64,000 nt of DNA from Diphasiastrum complanatum. Its lineage: Eukaryota > Streptophyta > Lycopodiopsida > Lycopodiales > Lycopodiaceae. The position numbers and the translations under genes were made by a program. The notes beneath the pieces are model-generated. The model was not told the origin of the DNA. It was given only the letters and a program-made list of their open reading frames with translations, and made no database searches. Location of the stretch: assembly GCA_029204225.1 (NCBI GenBank), contig CM055113.1, positions 31,312,361 to 31,376,360 of the forward strand, in the 5' to 3' direction. This document shows positions 11,555-22,230 of this stretch, in pieces; position 1 is the first letter of the stretch; every line of letters begins with the position of its first letter.

Positions 11555-12772
11555 TGTAGCGCAGGCATCCCAAAGGGAGCCGGGAACCACGACTTAGCTT
11601 CCCAGCCTTCAACTCTTGCCATCCAAACCCACTTGACATACAAGCAGCCAACTCGCCAACAACGATCAGACTTAACCAACTTGAAGTTCCGAAAACCAAC
11701 ATTGAGATCCAACCTGGTGCCATGCCAGATCGGGGGTCCCGACGTGGGTGACTTCCCTCCAAGCAAGCCGCCCGACATACATCAAACTTAACCAACTCGA
11801 AGCTTCGTTACAAACGAGTAACATCCATTCCAAGCAAGCGGTCTGACTTACATCAGACTTAACCAACTGAAAGCTTCGTCACGAGCGCTGGAAGCCAACC
11901 TGGCGCCACGCCAGACTGGACAGCCATAAACAGGTAACATCCACCCAAGCAAGCCATCCAACTCAGCCGACAGGTTAGAGCCCGTTCCCCAAGAGCTTAA
12001 CCCATTCACGTTCATGCAAGGAACACTCAGAATCACAAGCCGCGACAGATATGGAAACAACCAGTTCTTGGACCAAATGGTCCCGACAGCATACCGCTGG
12101 CGCCACGGACCGAATGGTCCCGACGGCATACCGCTGGCGTCCCGGGATACGACCCTCAGCTATGTGCCAAGTTAAAAATTTTGAAAGCGGCCTTACAACT
12201 GGCGCTTTTACCGAACACTGAAACCCAGAAGGTAATCAGAGTCAGTTTGAGGAAAATCCCACTTTATTGATAAATCTGAGAAGGTTACATTTCAAGTGTG
12301 TGACCGACCCTAGTCTCCGGGGCGCTAGCATGCCAAGGCGAGAGCCATGACAACATTCCAGCAAGGGAGGCTGAGACTTGGTTGGAGCTCGCCCTGAGTC
12401 GCAACCCGCACTCCCCTATAGTATTGGTGTGATTCGGCACCCCCCCTCATACCAAGCACTCTACCCAAGCTGGTAAAGCACGTTTTTCTCTCTCTAGGAT
12501 TTTCTCTTTCTAGAAAGTCATTTTCTCTCTCTAGATTTTATTGATCCCCAGGCTTCCTTTAATCATGCCTAGATCGTGTGAGGTGATTGCACATCGATCT
12601 GAGCTCTCTGGACTTCGCTAGAACCGATCAAAGATTTTCAGCCATAGGAACTTGGCGCCGGCTGGATTTTGGTCACAGTGGCGCCGGGAGCAGCAGGGGC
12701 GCTGCTGGCGCCGGGGACATAGCTGGCGCCGATGGCGCCGCAAGTAAAGCTTGTAAAGGTAGCTTTACAACA
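11555..12772 (-). mobile_element. Element N 5' LTR (1,218 bp)
   Basis: It matches 7,566-8,810 by eye except for two C/T differences (near 8,044/12,033 and 8,680/12,669) and a 27-bp deletion in the GGCGCC tract. It ends ...TTTACAACA directly before the second CTAAG. The shared AATAAA (minus) lies at about 12,263-12,268. Confidence 0.93.
12654..12739. repeat. GGCGCC-rich variable tract in right LTR
   Basis: Five GGCGCC palindromes lie in 86 bp; this is the short allele of the tract at 8,665-8,777. Confidence 0.9.
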
Positions 12773-13108
12773 CTAAGGCAGTTCCTGAATGAATTGGGTG
12801 AAATAAGAAACGAGCCCCTGGTCTTGTAAATGGACAACACCTCTGCAATACACCTGACGAAAGAACCCGTGTTCCATTCCAGAACAAAACACATTGCAAT
12901 CAAGTACCACTTGATCAGGGATCTAATTGAGAAGAAGATGTTGCAGACCACCTTCATCGAAACGAAAGACATGGCTGTTGGCATCTTCACTAAAGCCCTG
13001 GACAAAGGACTCTTTGAGAGACAAAGGAGCAGTCTCGGGATTGTAAAGCTATCATGCTTTGAGAGGGAGCTGAAGAAACAAAATGTTATAACTACAAAGC
13101 CTTGCTAG
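12773..13108 (+). pseudogene. Family A RNase H, C-terminal half
   Basis: The second CTAAG continues the RNase H broken at 7,565, reading RQFLNELGEIRNEPLVL. A TAA follows at 12,828-12,830, then MDNTSAIHLTKEPVFHSRTK (the D-N-x-S-A motif), KHIAIKYHLIRDLIEKK and IFTKALDKGLFERQRSSLG, the usual C-terminus of copia pol. The minus-strand relative at 27,148-27,969 has Q in place of the stop. The enzyme would remove template RNA during reverse transcription. Confidence 0.92.
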
Positions 13109-13129
13109 CTTTTAGCCCTCAGCCTGACA

Positions 13130-13265
13130 AAGATGTTCGCGAACACGAAAGTCAGGAGACATGAAACTCGAAGATGTTCGTGAACACGAAAGTCAAAGGG
13201 ACGCGAACTCGAAAGTTGAAGAAACGAAAACGAACGGTTTGCGAACTCGAAAGTCGAACAGACGA
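13130..13265. repeat. Short interspersed repeats of GAACACGAAAGTC type
   Basis: GAACACGAAAGTC or GAACTCGAAAGT recurs five times between the pol stop and the 3' flank (near 13,141, 13,175, 13,205, 13,243 and a diverged copy at 13,280). A related patch lies in the minus-strand copy at about 27,290-27,400. It is 3' leader sequence with no coding signal. Confidence 0.6.
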
Positions 13266-13399
13266 AGATGAATGGTTTGCAAATTTGAAAGATTCACAAA
13301 CAAGAATTTTTTGCGGTCCAGTACGAGAGAAGGCAAATGACCAAAACGAGACCTTCTCCTGTCCTCCATGCTCCAGAGACTACCAATGAGATCATGCAA

Positions 13400-13790
13400 G
13401 TACCCAGAAGTACAGATATCTGATCTGATGGCATGACATCAGCAGATACATTTTAGGTCATGGCTAATCTGCCACTCTTGTATTTCTCTGATTAGTTGCA
13501 TATGCTTGATCACTCTCATCTTAGATTTACATAGAACGACTATACTTACTGGATGTTACTTGACATATAGATAAAAAAAAAAAACAGAGCACACATACAG
13601 TATAATATAGTAGTCTGATGCTAGTAAGCAATCAAGACGAAATACTGAATACATGTCCGCCTGCGTGCAAAGACAATTTTGTCTAGGATCTGTAGATCCA
13701 ACTGTTCGCTTTACTACAATTGCTCGTAAGAGAACTGTGTTTCTCCCACTCCAGCACACTGTGTGCATTTGCATGCAGTGCTTGAAGAAA
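13400..13790 (+). mobile_element. Family A 3' flank / LTR remnant
   Basis: This segment is homologous to 26,830-27,170 on the minus strand, where it also follows family A RNase H. Shared strings include GTCATGGCTAATCT, GATTAGT..GATCA, CTAGTAAGCAATCA and AGAGAACTGT. Its position after pol and conservation in two copies fit a 3' UTR plus LTR. I cannot fix TG/CA boundaries, and no matching 5' LTR is in the window. Confidence 0.5.
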
Positions 13791-13984
13791 TCAGAGAGAG
13801 ATCAATATAGATGATTTTCTTGTTGTGTCTGATCTCGAATGCAAATGTGTCTAACTAAGTTTCCTTGTTCATTTGAATTCTGCACCTTGGTTGAAACTAT
13901 GTTGAATGCTACATTAATTTTATAAATGTAGATCAGTAGTGCCTGACTACACTCTGGAGTACTGTAGGAGTGATTCAGCTGGCA

Positions 13985-15790
13985 GTGTCCAGTGATCGCA
14001 TCTGAACTCAATCCGAGGGCAAGAGAAGTCCGAGTTTCTAGCTCAGACGTGTCTATTGTCGACCCACTTCGAGACAACGAATCAAACGAAGATGTTGCTG
14101 CTACCCAGCAACAAATCCCAAGAGTGGTTTATCAGTCGAATCTTTCCAGAAGATCAAGCTAAGTGCGCACACAACCCACAAGGTATACTCCTGAGTCTGC
14201 TTGTCTCTTGATGCAAGAATCGACGATAGTCGAAGAGGCACTGAAGAGAAGCTATGGACAGAGAGTATTCCTCTCTGATCAAGAACTAGACATGGTCATT
14301 AGTCGAAGCTCCTATTGGCTGCAATATCATTGATTGGAAATACAATGCCAACGGAGCAATTGATCGAATACAATGCCTACGGAGCAATTGATCGAAGGAA
14401 GACAAGACTAGTAGCACGAGGATTCACCCAAATTCCAAATGTTGACTACAGTGAGACTTTTAGTCCAATCGTCAAACATTCGTCGATCCGAATGCTCTTG
14501 TCTTATACTGCAGCTGCTGACCTCGAAGTGCATCAACTCGATGTACAAACAGCCTATCTGAATGGAGTGATACAAGAAGATATCTATATGATCCAGCTTG
14601 AAGGATACGTTATGAAAGGGACGAAGAATCATGTCTGTAAACTCCACAAAGCATTGTACGGCTTGAAATAGTCTGCCAGGGCTTGGTTCCATAGAATCAA
14701 CACATTCCTCATTGAACAAGGATTCAAACCAAGCACTACTGATTACAACGTCTATTGCAAGTCAGTGCAGCAATCCTTCATTATCATCACCTTATACGTG
14801 GATGATACGTTACTCTTCAGCAACAATACCAATATCGTCAAGGATTCGAAACAAATGTTGTTTTCAGAGTTTGACATGACTGATCTGGCAAAGCTCACTT
14901 CTGTCTGGGAATTCAAATCAACAGAGACAGAGCAAAGCGACTGATTTACATCACTCAACAAAGGTATCTCACAATGTTCTTAGCAAATACAATTTCATGA
15001 ATTGTAAATTAGCTCACTCACCAATGCATCCAAGCCTACATTCGTTAGAGGACCAATGTCCCCAGACCAAACAGGAAGTGGATCAAATGATAGAATACCC
15101 TTATCGATCGATACTAGGATCTCTCATGTATGCAATGGTCTATACAAGACCAGTTATCTCTTTTGTTGTAAGCTCACTCAGCCAATACATGACTAATCCT
15201 GGCATTATCCATTGGGAGGCTCTCATACGAGTCATAAAATATATTCGAACTACCATGGACCAGTGCATCTGATATGGAGATGTCAACAATGACAATCTCT
15301 ATCAGCTCAGTGGTCATTCTGATGCAAGCTGGGGAGGAGATGTAGACAATCGTAAATTCACATATGGATTTACATTCTTCTTCAACGGCGGTCCTATCTC
15401 ATGGAACAGTCGTGAGCAAACTTCTGTCGCACTTTCTTCTACAGAAGCAGAATACGTTGCTGCTTCTCAATCTATTAAGGAAGCGTTTTGGTTGAGAAAT
15501 TTGTTGTCAGATCTTAATCTGAATCAGTACAGCCCTACAATTTTATTTTGTGATAATCAAAGTGCTATTGCCTTATCGGCCAATCCTAGATCTAACTCTA
15601 GGAATAAGCACATTGAAATCAGATATCACTACATCAGGGGCAAAATTCTCAACAAGGAAGTGAGCATAACGACGAAGTAGATGCCTTGTGCATTGATTCT
15701 TTATTGTCAGCAAAAAAGTTTCATTCCTTTATAGAGTGAACAAGCTTCGTAGGGCATGCGGTTTCGTCCGCTACTGTCTTGTGCTCTACC
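13985..15790 (+). pseudogene. Family B copia RT-RNase H (3' half of pol)
   Basis: The linker (VSSSDVSIVDPLRDNESNED, QQQIPRVVYQSN) leads to RT with [32 protein letters not shown] and ALYGLK followed by a TAG in place of Gln. It continues with TLYVDDTLLF (catalytic YVDD), a frame break near 14,905, and SILGSLMYAMVYTRPVIS. The RNase H has GHSDASWGGDVDNRKF, LSSTEAEYVAAS and FCDNQSAIALS, so its D-E-D triad is intact. The C-terminal KLRRACGFVRYC tail ends at about 15,790. The 5' half of the element is absent. LTR B follows after about 100 bp. Confidence 0.92.
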
Positions 15791-15885
15791 GCATTATTGA
15801 CGTGTATACTTGATATACTTAATCTAATACAGTTCTTTGTTCTGCATTCAGATTTGTGTTAATATTTTTATGCTTATTATTCATT

Positions 15886-16295
15886 CTGCCTGATCTTTCT
15901 AGTTGCTCTTTCAGGTAATAGACGACTAACATTTAGTCTTGTCTTTCACGAATCTTTCGCGACTAATTATCAGTCGAGAACAGTATAGCTCTTCGCGAAT
16001 TATTCGTGACACATAATTTGTCTTGCTATTCGCGACAAATTATTCTTCAGACGCTTCATTTATAAATGTTCGGCTGCGTAGTCAAGAATGACCGTGATTT
16101 CCATCACTAATGTTCTGCTCATTTTGATAGGCGTAGTCATCTTACAGAGAGAGTCGTATAGCTCGTTCCGCTGTGCATGACCATCTCTGTTTGAGTTTGT
16201 TTCTCATTCGTGTTCGTCTTACCCCATTGAGCTATTTTTTCATTTATAATATACGACACCTTTCTCAACTCTCATTCATCTCCCTCTCTCCAATA
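15886..16295 (+). mobile_element. Family B 3' LTR
   Basis: It starts TGCCTGATCTTTCTAG and ends TCTCTCCAATA; the intact copy at 26,165-26,578 shows the normal TGTCTGATC...CTCTCCAACA ends. It contains several TTCGCGA-type palindromes and the segment TTGATAGGCGTAGTCAT. A related LTR stands alone at 45,070-45,462. The last bases are mutated (CA to TA), and the next base begins unrelated sequence. Confidence 0.88.
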
Positions 16296-17325
16296 GGATC
16301 AATATCAATGTGCTCTCCTTGGTTTGAGTCTTGACTTCCATTATCAGATTGTTCATCATCCTCACAATATTGGATCCTTGAAACTTCACCTCTTTGTTGG
16401 ACATTTTGATGAACATTCGTTGGCACACCTCTAGCTGCTATAGATTGTTGTGCTCGTTGTTCCAACATTCCCTTGTGATTTCCAAGTCTAACTGGATATT
16501 CATTATCACTATGTAATACCTATTTTCCCTTGTCCATTTCAATTCTCCGGACATCTTGAGAAGATGTTACATTTTGTGATGGAGACGGTAGTTGGAACGA
16601 TGTACATGGCTCATTACCTCTTTGATCAGCTTCCACAATTTTGTCTTGCCCACTAGCTAGGCTAGCAAACAATTTTGTCCATTTCACCTCATCATCTTGC
16701 CGATTATGTTTTCTTACTTGCCGACCTTGTCTCATTTCTTGCAACATTCCAACTATCAGACCTTGTGTGGCCTGCAGTTTACCTAATACGTTTTCTTGTT
16801 GGTTCAAAACCTACAGTTCTTCCGTCACTTCTTTAGTAGGGATCGATTGTCCATGGAACAATAGTAATGGTGAACCACAATGGGTATGAGGAGTGGCATT
16901 ATTGATAATGCTATTATGTTACCACGTTGCACAGGAGATGACGATTGTTCAAGTTGGCACATAGAACTCACGTACCGTAGTGCGTGCTCAATACCTTGTA
17001 AATTGCGATGATGTTTTGATTGTCGTGAATATAGCTCATCATCACTGTCACTACTATAAAAACCACCATCAATATTAGATTGATTTGATTGGTGTAGCTC
17101 AGGGTTTTTATTTTGGTCAGAATAGTTTTCATCATCACTGAAACAGTCTCCATATGAGTCATGTTGCTCATATTGATCTGAATTAATGTCATTGTGCTCC
17201 CCATACTGATAATATTGATTTGAAATACCATCATTCTGCTCCTCGTATTGATAATCACAATATGATTGGTCATCACATTCAGATTGATTATCAAATTCCA
17301 CCTCATAATCAGAATCAGAATCCAT
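16296..17325 (-). pseudogene. Broken acidic Asn/Gln/Tyr-rich ORF, unknown
   Basis: Reading from an ATG at 17,325, the N-terminus is very acidic and rich in D, N, Q, Y and S (MDSDSDYEVEFDNQSECDDQ) with a loose internal repeat (QYEEQNDG, QYGEHNDI, QYEQHDSYG). It continues to LQGIEHALRYVSSMCQLEQS. A frameshift near 16,920 leads to SIPTKEVTEEL, a TAG, then a helical VLGKLQATQGLIVGMLQEMR stretch and a hydrophilic C-terminus to 16,296 with one more TAG at about 16,518. I do not recognise it. The helical region resembles an N-terminal gypsy Gag, but no zinc knuckle or pol follows. The family B LTR cuts off its 3' end. Confidence 0.45.
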
Positions 17326-17939
17326 TTTGACAAACCAAGGGAAAATATGAGTCTGTAAATTTATAAGGACCCTTATAGAAAAAATTGTGAAGTTAGATTT
17401 TTGCAAGGAAATAAGACCTTGACAGTTTCTCTACCCACTTAAAACTCAGAGTTCTACGATGAGTGAAAGTGAAGTTATGAGGATTCGAAAGTAATTAATG
17501 AAAACAAAAAACTTTGATTTAAGAAAATGGGTTTTGAAGAAAATAAAATTGAAACATAATGATTACAAGATTTTGATAAATTATCAATGTCAGACTCATC
17601 GTTCTGATCACTTTTCGATTCTGCTTCACTGAAATCCGAGCTCAAACAAAGAAGTTACGGAAAATTGGTAAAATGGATTATATACAACTTAGAAGGGGGG
17701 GGTATTAAAAAAAAAATTACAAATTGAAATGGATAACACTTTGAAATCCATGAAACATTGGAGTGCTCAACGAAAAATACTTGAAATTGTAAAAAAAATC
17801 AAAAAATTGTCGGCAAACTTTTTTATCGGGTGCTCTTGTGGTGCATTTGAGTGCTTATCAAAAAAAATTTGTGACAACCTTAATTTTTTTGAAAAATTGT
17901 ATGCAAATAGAAGGGATCTAACTAGAGAGAGAAAAAATA
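17326..17939. other. AT-rich spacer without gene
   Basis: This is AT-rich sequence with homopolymer A runs and no recognisable domain. The small plus-strand ORF at 17,729-17,968 is lysine/asparagine-rich as expected from base composition. Confidence 0.5.
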
Positions 17940-18175
17940 GAGAGAAAATCTCAACCGACGCAACTTAGAGGCAGAGAGGAGGTAGCCGACGTCGTTAGAG
18001 AGAGAGAGAGGAAGAGTACGTGAAGGTAGAGTGAGAAAATCTCAACCGACGCAACTTAGAGAGAGAGGGGTAGCCGACGTGAAGGTAGAGAGAGAGCAGA
18101 TGGAGCCGACGGAGAGATGAAGTAGGTAACGGACGAAACTTAGAGAGAGAATCTCAACCGATGCAACTTAGAGGC
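17940..18175. repeat. Purine-rich degenerate repeats with CCGACG motif
   Basis: AATCTCAACCGAYGCAACTTAGAG occurs three times (about 17,948, 18,039 and 18,150), embedded in GAGA tracts with GTAGCCGACGT in between. The layout resembles the GA-rich 5' regions of plant genes or an element leader, but no gene start can be assigned. Confidence 0.7.
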
Positions 18176-18865
18176 GTTGGATCGTTAGCAGAAAGAAGAG
18201 CATTCATCTCACTTTCGGCTTCCAAATTGATGGAATTGTTTTCAATCCTCCAGTAAGCTGACCCCCATAGTTGAGAATCATCAAAATAACTTAGTGCTTT
18301 AAGGGAAATCAATCTGATTTTCTCAGACTGAAGCAAGTGCTGCTAAGTCTTCAGCGCCGCTATTGTTGTTGCTGCTGCATCATGGAGATCGCTACTGTTG
18401 TTGAATCAGAGAGGAGAGCTGCAGATCGATGTGTTTGATTGTTTCTGATTCCGAAGCTGATGCAAGCACTGAGATACGTGTTCAAAGAAAACAAAGACTG
18501 GAAACACATTTCAGTTGCATTTTTACAGATCATTGCTCATGTTACAATATAATCTAGGCGTAGATGCTACAGAATCACAGGAGGGTGTTGCTGCCACTAC
18601 TGCCACACGGATCAAAATGTTGCTGCTACATCAGGGAGCAAGCACAGGTAGAAACGAGAACTCAGTCACTTATGCCACACATGCTATTGCGCTGGTATTC
18701 ATTCTGTGAATCCAACAAGCACTTCTGCATCAGGTTATGAACTGCATTGTCTGCAAGATTGATTCAGATTGATTTCAAGGAGAAAATAACTTGTTCACAT
18801 AGGTGAGGCTTACGCAACGGAGGAGTATCACGACCGATCTGACAGAGAGAGAGAGACGAAGGGCT
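18176..18865. other. Spacer without recognised gene
   Basis: It contains GTTGCTGCTGC-like microrepeats and two short unrelated ORFs, one on each strand. I see no domain, no splice structure and no match to the other elements in the window. Confidence 0.4.
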
Positions 18866-18966
18866 AGGTTTAGGCTAAGGGTTAACATTAGATCAGGTTA
18901 GGGTCTAGGGTTAGAGCCGTAGGCTTAGGTCGCGTGGAAGTTAGGGCTCTAGGTAGGTAGGGTTAG
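18866..18966 (+). repeat. Telomere-like degenerate TTTAGGG patch
   Basis: The 100-bp patch contains AGGTTTAGG, AAGGGTTAA, GGTTAGGGTCTAGGGTTAG and TAGGGTTAGGTTTGG, that is, many imperfect TTTAGGG or TTAGGG units in one orientation. It is too short and irregular to be a telomere. It may be an interstitial remnant or plain microrepeat drift. Confidence 0.5.
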
Positions 18967-19700
18967 GTTTGGTTTTTTTTTTTCTTATAAAACTTCAAAA
19001 TGAAAAATGTGAAAAAAATTTACAAAGAAAATTAAACTTTAGATCTGAAAATTTGAAGTGCTTCTCTCTCACTTGTAAAATTTGTTTCCAAGATTTTGGC
19101 TAATCTAACCCATCTCTAGTAATTTGATCATAACTTCCTCAATACTGATCCAAATCACACAAACTCGGTACCTCTGAAAAGCTAACAAGAAGCTCTTTTA
19201 GGCTATAGTATCAAATCAATTATTGGACATGATTTTATAGGTATAATTAATCACAGAACATGGCTGAAACTTTGAAGAAAGAAAAACTAACAAAATTAAA
19301 GCTACAAATCAAGATTTGTCATAACTTTTTGGAGACTAATCGAAATGACCTGCCATATGGATCAGATCAAAGTTAAGACAATGCTCTAAAATCTTATGGA
19401 AAGAAACTAGAAATTAAAACTCAGATCAAATCTAAAAAATTCAAATCCAATGGAGGCAAAATAACTTTTGCATCTCTTATCCAAATGGCTTGAAAAATTG
19501 GTGCAAATTAAAGCTAAAACAAAGCTCTACAAAGCTACTGAATCAAATTAATAATAAAAAACGAAATTGAATGCTAAAAATTTGTCTCAACAGAACTGAA
19601 AAATTCAAAGTTAATAATTAACAAAAAGAAAGCTACAAAAAAAATAAACTCATCAAATCTAATGGAATTCTCATAGAATCATCATGAATCATGGATCTAT
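18967..19700. other. AT-rich leader-like spacer
   Basis: On the minus strand this lies just downstream of the PBS at 19,701, where a gag gene would be expected. I see no Gag motif, only AT-rich sequence with stops in all frames. The element may be a non-autonomous or heavily decayed copia. Confidence 0.45.
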
Positions 19701-19712
19701 GCTTTGATACCA
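19701..19712 (-). other. Primer-binding-site variant beside copia LTR
   Basis: GCTTTGATACCA is the complement of TGGTATCAAAGC, one base from the canonical TGGTATCAGAGC. It is five bases from the LTR edge at 19,718. Confidence 0.75.
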
Positions 19713-19717
19713 AGAAA

Positions 19718-20249
19718 TGTCATGTGCCAAATCCCAAGCAATTAGCAATTACAAAATAAGTAAAGCTAGAAGCAAGAAAATAACAAGACAATCATGATAG
19801 CATATCAAAAGAAAGCTAGAAACATAGAGATCACAATGGAATTGCATTAGCAATGAAAGAAAGAGTACAATCAATGGAAATGGGTCATTGATTCATGTGG
19901 ATTGGGCACATGAGACCTAGCAATGGAGATCCCTATGGCTTGCATTCACAAGGAAGCTAGAAGCTCTCACTTGCAAATGAGCCAAAAGATCCACAGAATG
20001 GTGTCTCTTGCCTAGTTATATACAATGCTCTTACTTAACTTAACTATCTTGAGGGATAGTTAGCCCTTGTTAAGTATTATTCAAACTACATTGGCCCTTA
20101 TGGGCCTATTGTCCTTATTAGTTACTTTGAAGGGCCTAAAGAGGGAACCGCCTTGTTCTTAAGGCTAATAGCTCATTTTGGGCCTACAAAGCTTACAATG
20201 GATATTATATTGCCTTAAAAAAACACTGATGTACTAAAAGTACATGACA
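19718..20249 (-). mobile_element. Copia-type LTR (532 bp) with perfect 8-bp ends
   Basis: The segment starts TGTCATGT and ends ACATGACA, perfect inverted terminal repeats with the required TG/CA. The PBS lies at its left side, so this is a 5' LTR on the minus strand. No matching 3' LTR is seen to the left and no gag is recognisable. Interior sequence has no coding signal. Confidence 0.78.
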
Positions 20250-20340
20250 ACATGTGTACATATAAAAGTGTGACAATTGAGCAGGAATGGTCCATATGAC
20301 ATGGCAAATTCAATGGTGTAGATTAAATCAAGTGTGGGCC

Positions 20341-20907
20341 TGTTGGGGATATTCCCGACGAATTGTAAATAAATAAAATCGACCAATAAAATGTGTTGCG
20401 AGGGCATGGCATCCTGCACATATAAGCCCATGGCCCAATGAGCACGCAAGCTAACTTGTAATTAAAATAATAGGCTTGGAACCTTTGTAAGTAAAATAAA
20501 ACTTGAGGCCCAAAGTCAATTTTAAACTTAGAGATTACTTTTTTAGAGTTATGTCCAATTTGGGACTCACATAAATCTTGTGAATTTCAATGTACGTTTT
20601 GTGGACCCTTGGATCAAGTTGGGTCCAAGATGAATGGATAGGATCAATGTAAATATTAGCCAATAGGATTTTGGGGCAAGGGCCTTCCCCACTTTATAGA
20701 AAGGCACCATTTGTACTCTATTTTCATGCTTAATGAGAAGGAGAAAACTCTACCAATTTGGAGAGCCAAGCATCCTCATTTGCTAAGCACTCATGCTAAT
20801 GCTTTTTGTTGTGTGTTTACAATTGTTTCCATTTCTATGTTCTTGTTTTAATAGTTATGGTTTCTCCATTAGCATGCATCTTGGGCTTTTGAGCTAATCT
20901 CCCCCTC

Positions 20908-20955
<48 letters not shown>

Positions 20956-21189
20956 CACTCTTCTCCTTCTTCTCTCTCTTCTATTTTATCCTTTCCCTTC
21001 TCCAACAATCATGATGAAGCTAGTTAGGGGAGTAGAGTTAGTTTGAGTAGTGTTAGTGGAGGTAGAGTTAGATAAAAAGTAGAGAACTAACTAAAAATAG
21101 CATCTATGCATAGTTAGGTGCCTATCTAGTGAACTAACCCTTGTTGACAGGCGGGAGGGCTATTACAACGTCGGACCAAAGATCCTACA
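20341..21189 (+). mobile_element. Ty3/gypsy 5' LTR (element G)
   Basis: The 849-bp LTR runs from TGTTGGGGATATTCCC to AAAGATCCTACA and is followed one base later by a tRNA-Asp-like PBS. Its 3' half (from about 20,730) is matched by 28,282-28,721, the remnant of a second copy. A CT microsatellite lies inside at 20,910-20,951. The gypsy gag at 22,330 is in the same orientation. Confidence 0.85.
20910..20951. repeat. (CT)n microsatellite inside gypsy LTR
   Basis: About 20 CT units. The matching position in the LTR remnant at about 28,470 has only a short, interrupted CT run, so the tract expanded in this copy. Confidence 0.95.
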
Positions 21190-21190
21190 G

Positions 21191-21209
21191 TGGAGTCGTT
21201 GCTGGGGAT
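21191..21209 (+). other. Gypsy primer-binding site, tRNA-Asp-like
   Basis: TGGAGTCGTTGCTGGGGAT matches TGGCGCCGTTGCCGGGGAT, the complement of the plant tRNA-Asp 3' end, at all but three positions (all C to A or T). It sits one base after the LTR, as expected. Confidence 0.8.
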
Positions 21210-21489
21210 AGGTTTCCACTAACTAGTGTAGTTGCATTTTAGCCATTTCCTTGTTTTTTAGAGTAGTTTTAGGTAGATTTTTGGGAGTTTAGAGTTAGTT
21301 TTCTGTATTTTTTTGTGTTTGGACTATTTACAGCTAGCGGAGGAGGTGTGACAGGGTAGAGGAGCCCTGAACAGCCTCTAAGGGCTTGAAACTCAAACCA
21401 ACCAACCAAAAAACCCAAAAAAAATATACCAATCTGTATTTTGGAGGGAAAAAAAGCCTAAAATCTCATCAAATTTTAATATCTCCAAA

Positions 21490-22230
21490 ACCAGTGTGAA
21501 TTAACTCTTGCATAACTGGCAGCAACTCCAGGGTACTGTCTCAGACCAAGCAAATTGCAAAAATCAAGGAAAAATCATAAAAAATTCAAAAAACCCTTGA
21601 AAAAATCCAAAAAACTTCAAATCTTTATAAGAACTCTCGCATAGCCCTCTGAAGTTCCATCACAGTGAGACCAGGGCACAGACTGTGCAAGAGTTCCCAA
21701 TGAAAAAAGACGGGAAAGTACCAAAGAACCCTTGCAGACACCAAAATTTTCAGTTCTAGCGGGCAAGAACTCTCGCAGAAGATTCTAAAGTTCTATCTCA
21801 GTGAGATAAGGACACATAAGAGCCTACAAGAGTTAGTTTGATTCCAGTGAGCAAAAAATTGGGTTTAAGTGTTAAAAAATCATTAAAAAGTGAAGATATA
21901 GCAAATCCTTCCAGTAAGAACTCTTGTAGACCCTCTCAATCGATTCAGAATGTTAATTTCCTTCAGTGATGATGCCTGCAAGAGTTAGTATAGAGATTTG
22001 GTGAAAATCAAGCCAAAATAGTGGTTCTGGACCCTAGCATACAGTGAAATTTTCACTTAGTGCAAGAGTTAACTCTCGTAGAGATTTCCATAGTGAGATC
22101 TGACCCAGATTCAACTACTGTGATCCTTGAAAGAGTTACTTCCCAAATATTTGAGAGATATCAAGTTTTTTATTTGCAAAGACAGCTAAAGAACCCTCGC
22201 ACAGCCAACCCTCGCACAAGAGAACCCTCC
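21490..22230 (+). repeat. Degenerate repeats in gypsy leader
   Basis: AACTCTYGCA/TAGA-type units recur near 21,503, 21,630, 21,769, 21,920, 22,070 and 22,190. Several are followed by TTCYATCWCAGTGAG and closed by GCAAGAGTT. Spacing is about 120-150 bp. No ORF is present; this is the untranslated leader before gag. Confidence 0.65.

Larger units (their letters stand above)
7566..12772 (-). mobile_element. Element N: young nested non-autonomous LTR retrotransposon
   Basis: This 5,207-bp element has direct LTRs (7,566-8,810 and 11,555-12,772), TG...CA ends, a 5-bp duplication (CTAAG), a minus-strand PBS at 11,541-11,552 and a polypurine tract at 8,811-8,825. The minus strand is therefore the sense strand. 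By eye, the LTRs differ at only two C/T positions plus one 27-bp indel, so the insertion is recent. The 2.73-kb interior has no gag or pol motif on either strand, only tandem repeats. It would need proteins supplied by another element, as LARD or TRIM elements do. It is more GC-rich than its host element. No second copy is in the window. Confidence 0.93.
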
